24,176 nt of DNA from DASUFZ01 sp035541475 (lineage in GTDB: Bacteria > Myxococcota_A > UBA9160 > SMWR01), in NCBI GenBank assembly GCA_035541475.1, contig DATKND010000035.1:1-24176 (forward strand), in the 5' to 3' direction. The notes under the pieces were generated by a model. It searched no databases. It saw nothing but the letters and a program-made list of their open reading frames with translations, and was not told the origin of the DNA. A program made the translations under genes and the position numbers. Shown here one piece after another: positions 21,426-24,176 of this stretch. Every line of letters starts with the position of its first letter. Positions within the stretch are counted from its first letter, which is position 1.

Positions 21426-23411
21426 ATGGCCGCCGACAGCGCGGAGGGCTCCCTCGAGGAGCAGAAGCCGCTGAGCGAGAGCCTGCGGCAGCGACCGATG
21501 CTGCGCCTGTTCGCGTACGCGCGTCCCTACCTGGGCCTGATCCTCGTCACCATCCTGCTCTCCTCGCTCGACAGCGGCGCGCGCTACGTGCGCGCCTGGA
21601 TGATCAAGCCGGTCCTCGACGACATCGCGATCCCGGCGGTCGGGCTCGGCCACATCCCGGTTCACATCCCCGGGCTCGGCAAGCTGGTCGGCCGCGCCGA
21701 GAGCCCCGCTTCACCCGCCGACGCGACCGCCGCGGCGCAGGAGGAGGCGCGCAAGGAGAAGCTCAAGCAGCACGTGCTCGACAAGTTCTGGTCGATCGTG
21801 CTGATGGCGATCACCCTGGTCGTGCTGCTGCCGATCCTCGGCTTCGCGCACGACTACGGGGTCGAGTTCGTGCTCGGGCGCATCGAGCTCGAGATGAAGG
21901 TCGACATCTGCGGAAAGCTGCTGGCGCTGCCGCTCCGCTATCACCGCGACAAGCAGCGCGGCGACCTGCTCGCCCGCGCCATCGGCGACGCGGGACGCGC
22001 ACAGCAGGCGCTCGAGCTGCTCTTCTCCGATCTGGTCGAATCGATCCTGATGATCGCGATCGGCGTGCTCGCGCTCTTCTGGATCTCGATGAGCCTCACG
22101 CTCGTGATGCTAGTCGTCGGCCCGGTGATCATCGGTGTGATCGCGGGCTACGGAGGGCGCATCCGCCGAAGCGCGCGCCGGCGACAGGTCCAGTCGGCCG
22201 AGGTGACGCAGCGGCTCGTCGAGATCCTCGCCGGCATCAAGATCATCAAGGCTTTCCGCGCCGAGCGGCAGGAGCACCGCGGTTTCCGCAGCGCGTCGCG
22301 ACTGCTCTTCCGCCGCAGCATGAAGGTGGTCGTGGCGCGCATCCAGTCGCGCGTCCTCGTGGACGCGCTGAACAACGCGTCGATGCTCGGCGTGCTGCTG
22401 CTCGGCATCGCCCTCGTGATGTCGGGTCGACTCTCGATCGGGGACCTCACCGCTTTCTCGTTCGTCTCGGCCACGCTCTATCGCCCGCTGCGCACCCTGG
22501 CGCGGAGCTGGTCGAAGCTCCAGGAGACGCATCCCTCGGCCGTGCGCTTCTTCGAGGTGCTCGACACCGAGGTCGAGATCCGCGACACGCCCGACGCCGT
22601 GGAGATCGGGCGGCTCCGCGACGCGATCCGCTTCCGCCACGTGAGCTTCTCCTACGGCCGCGAGCCAGTGCTGCGCGACGTCGACTTCGAGGCGCGCGCC
22701 GGTGAGGTCGTGGCGCTCGTCGGCCGCACCGGCGCCGGCAAGACCACCCTGGTCGACCTGCTGCTGCGCTTCTACGACCCGCAGGAGGGTGCCATCGAGA
22801 TCGACGGGGTCGACCTCCGGCGCGTGCGCCGCGACGCGCTGCTGCGTCAGATCGCGGTGGTGACGCAGGAGCCCTTCCTCTTCGACGGCACGATCGCGGA
22901 GAACATCCGCTACGGGCGTCGCGACGCCAGCGACGCCGAGGTGCTCGCGGCGGCGAAGGCCGCCTACGTGGAAGAGTTCGCGACGTCGCTGCCCCAGGGC
23001 TACGACACGGAGGTCGGCGTCGGCGGCACGCGGCTCTCGGGCGGCCAGCGCCAGCGCATCACCATCGCGCGCGCGATCCTGCGCGATCCCGCGATCCTGA
23101 TCCTCGACGAGGCGACCTCGTCGCTCGACTCGCAGAGCGAGCGCGTGCTGCAGCAGGCGCTCGAGGCGCTGCTGCCGGGGCGCACCGTGTTCGTGATCGC
23201 GCACCGCCTGTCGACGGTGCGCCGCGCCGACCGCATCCTGGTGCTCGAACACGGGTGCGTGTCACAGTCCGGCACGCACGAGGAGCTGCTCGCGTCGGGC
23301 GGGCTCTACCGCGAGCTCGTCGCGCTCCAGACCGGCGAGTCGCTCAGCGCCGGCGCGCCAGCGATTCCCGATACAGCCGCTCCACCGCTTCGGCCAGTCG
23401 CGCGGGCGTGA
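21426..23411 (+). CDS. msbA: MsbA-like lipid A/phospholipid flippase ABC transporter
   Basis: 661 residues: an exporter membrane domain plus ATPase on one chain, acting as a homodimer in the inner membrane to flip lipid A-core or related lipids. The ATPase is canonical: Walker A GRTGAGKT (433-440), signature LSGGQRQRITIARAIL, Walker B ILILDEATSSLD with E562, and H593 in IAHRLST. The membrane domain has the exporter coupling-helix region EVTQRLVEILAGIKIIKAF. The loop between the first two helices (about 70-120) is enlarged and carries GLGHIPVHIPGLGKLVG and a charged QEEARKEKLKQ helix; the protein is longer than E. coli MsbA (582). It starts one base after the preceding gene's stop, so the two are probably coupled. 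Its end overlaps a convergent glycosyltransferase gene. Lipid A is the likely but unproven cargo. Confidence 0.85.
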   Translation: MAADSAEGSLEEQKPLSESLRQRPMLRLFAYARPYLGLILVTILLSSLDSGARYVRAWMIKPVLDDIAIPAVGLGHIPVHIPGLGKLVGRAESPASPADATAAAQEEARKEKLKQHVLDKFWSIVLMAITLVVLLPILGFAHDYGVEFVLGRIELEMKVDICGKLLALPLRYHRDKQRGDLLARAIGDAGRAQQALELLFSDLVESILMIAIGVLALFWISMSLTLVMLVVGPVIIGVIAGYGGRIRRSARRRQVQSAEVTQRLVEILAGIKIIKAFRAERQEHRGFRSASRLLFRRSMKVVVARIQSRVLVDALNNASMLGVLLLGIALVMSGRLSIGDLTAFSFVSATLYRPLRTLARSWSKLQETHPSAVRFFEVLDTEVEIRDTPDAVEIGRLRDAIRFRHVSFSYGREPVLRDVDFEARAGEVVALVGRTGAGKTTLVDLLLRFYDPQEGAIEIDGVDLRRVRRDALLRQIAVVTQEPFLFDGTIAENIRYGRRDASDAEVLAAAKAAYVEEFATSLPQGYDTEVGVGGTRLSGGQRQRITIARAILRDPAILILDEATSSLDSQSERVLQQALEALLPGRTVFVIAHRLSTVRRADRILVLEHGCVSQSGTHEELLASGGLYRELVALQTGESLSAGAPAIPDTAAPPLRPVARA

Positions 23412-24176
23412 ACCGGTCGAGCGCGCGTTGCCGAGCGGCGCCGCCCATGCGCGCGCGCCGCCCGCCGTCGGCGAGGAGCGCGCCGAGCGCGGCGGCGAGG
23501 CTCGCGGGATCCTCGTCGACCAGGATCCCAGTGTCGCCGTCCCGCACGATCTCGGGCAGCGCGCCGCGCCGCGTGGTGACGGCCGGGATGCCGCAGGCCG
23601 CCGCCTCAAGCACCGCACGGCAGCCGCCGTCCGAGCCCGGAACCAGGAGCACCAGCACGTCGCACAGGCACAACGCATCGGTGTAGTCGTCGCCGCGATA
23701 TCCAGCGAAGACCACGCGCTCCTCGATCCCGAGCCGGCGCGCGGGCTCGTGCGCGGTCTCCTCGATGTGCGTGCCGCGTCCGATCACGAGCAGGCGCAGA
23801 TCCGGATCCGAGAGCGCGAGGCGCCGCGTCGCCTCGAGCAGCAGGTCGAAGCGCCGGTGGCGCTGCGCGCGCGCCACCACGCCGACCACCCGGTGGCGCG
23901 GCAGCAGTCCGAGCTCGGCGGCGAGCGCCGCGCGGCGCGGCGCCGGGCGAAAGCGCGCCGTGTCGACCGCGCCGAACGCGCCGAGGAGCGCGCGCCCGCC
24001 GCGCAGCCGCGCATTGCGGCGCGCCGACTCGGGTGACACACAGAGGAGTCCGTCGCTCGCCGGACCATAGAGCCAGCGGTTCCACGGCGTCGCGGCGATC
24101 GCCTCGGCGCTCTTCACGCTCCGCACCAGCGCGGCCTCCCGCGCGCGCCGCCGGCGCGCCAGGGCGCGCAGCGCCA
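23344..24176 (-). CDS. GT4-family glycosyltransferase, C-terminal part (N-terminus beyond window edge)
   Basis: About 277 residues are visible and the frame stays open to the window edge, so the N-terminal acceptor domain is missing. The C-terminal GT-B donor domain is clear: VVGVVARAQRHRRFDLLLEA, LRLLVIGRGTH, VVFAGYRGDDYTDALCLCDV, and the nucleotide-sugar site PGSDGGCRAVLEAAACGIPA, then GALPEIVRDGDTGILVDED. In place of the usual E-x7-E pair the motif reads D-x7-E, a variant I recall from some GT4 enzymes. An internal GTG at 24126 is not a credible start because it falls inside the protein. The gene converges on the MsbA-like gene and overlaps its end by 68 bases. Association with a lipid flippase suggests a lipopolysaccharide or glycolipid transferase, which is inference. 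Confidence 0.87.
   Translation of the reverse strand, partial: ALRALARRRRAREAALVRSVKSAEAIAATPWNRWLYGPASDGLLCVSPESARRNARLRGGRALLGAFGAVDTARFRPAPRRAALAAELGLLPRHRVVGVVARAQRHRRFDLLLEATRRLALSDPDLRLLVIGRGTHIEETAHEPARRLGIEERVVFAGYRGDDYTDALCLCDVLVLLVPGSDGGCRAVLEAAACGIPAVTTRRGALPEIVRDGDTGILVDEDPASLAAALGALLADGGRRARMGGAARQRALDRFTPARLAEAVERLYRESLARRR

Noticed and set aside
24124..24126. Start of the GT4 gene at the internal GTG 24126
   Set aside because: The frame remains open upstream to the window edge with plausible protein sequence, and a GT-B enzyme needs an N-terminal domain that is otherwise missing.
1..24176. CRISPR array, tRNA or rRNA genes, insertion sequences or phage genes
   Set aside because: No regularly spaced repeats, cloverleaf-like sequences, transposase or integrase motifs, or terminal inverted repeats with target duplications were seen.

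Overview
This window is a gene-dense, very GC-rich (about 70% by eye) stretch of a bacterial chromosome. GC-rich codon use, many GTG starts, an MsbA-type lipid exporter (so an outer membrane), an FtsY with an N-terminal membrane anchor and several lipid or glycan enzymes point to a Gram-negative lineage of the old Deltaproteobacteria type (Myxococcota, Desulfobacterota or Binatota-like). That placement is inference. I see no tRNA, rRNA, CRISPR array, transposase, integrase or phage gene. Most of the window is housekeeping or envelope metabolism, and I do not see a clearly new multi-gene system.

Layout. (1) 1-5356, minus strand: an Lrp/AsnC-family regulator, gltB and the start of gltD form one translationally coupled glutamate synthase operon; a candidate promoter with an overlapping dyad lies just before the regulator. 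(2) 5510-8818, minus strand: ftsY, glpK and a glycerophosphodiester phosphodiesterase, tightly packed. The last two both yield glycerol-3-phosphate. (3) 8956-10080, plus strand: a luciferase-like flavin monooxygenase lying between smc and ftsY, two genes that are neighbours in many bacteria. (4) 10103-13780, minus strand: smc, whose product carries a Pro/Ala/Glu-rich insert in the C-terminal arm. (5) 13781-14366: no intact gene. It holds the smc leader and a decayed remnant, with frameshift and nonsense lesions, of what looks like a PIG-L-type deacetylase on the plus strand. (6) 14367-18750, minus strand: a family 2 glycosyltransferase followed by two overlapping half-ABC exporters whose residues predict an asymmetric heterodimer with one degenerate and one canonical ATP site. 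(7) 18840-23411, plus strand: purM, then a Rossmann-fold putative flavoprotein and an MsbA-like homodimeric lipid flippase. (8) 23344-24176, minus strand: a GT4 glycosyltransferase cut by the window edge, converging on and overlapping the flippase gene.

How the genes work together: gltBD assimilates ammonia via glutamine, probably under the co-transcribed Lrp/AsnC regulator. FtsY targets membrane proteins. GlpK and the phosphodiesterase feed glycerol-3-phosphate to phospholipid synthesis. MsbA, the glycosyltransferases and perhaps the heterodimeric exporter suggest envelope glycolipid work. The most informative observations are the asymmetric ABC pair, the decayed deacetylase, the regulator-gltBD coupling with its promoter dyad, the SMC insert and the alternating hairpin arms before purM.
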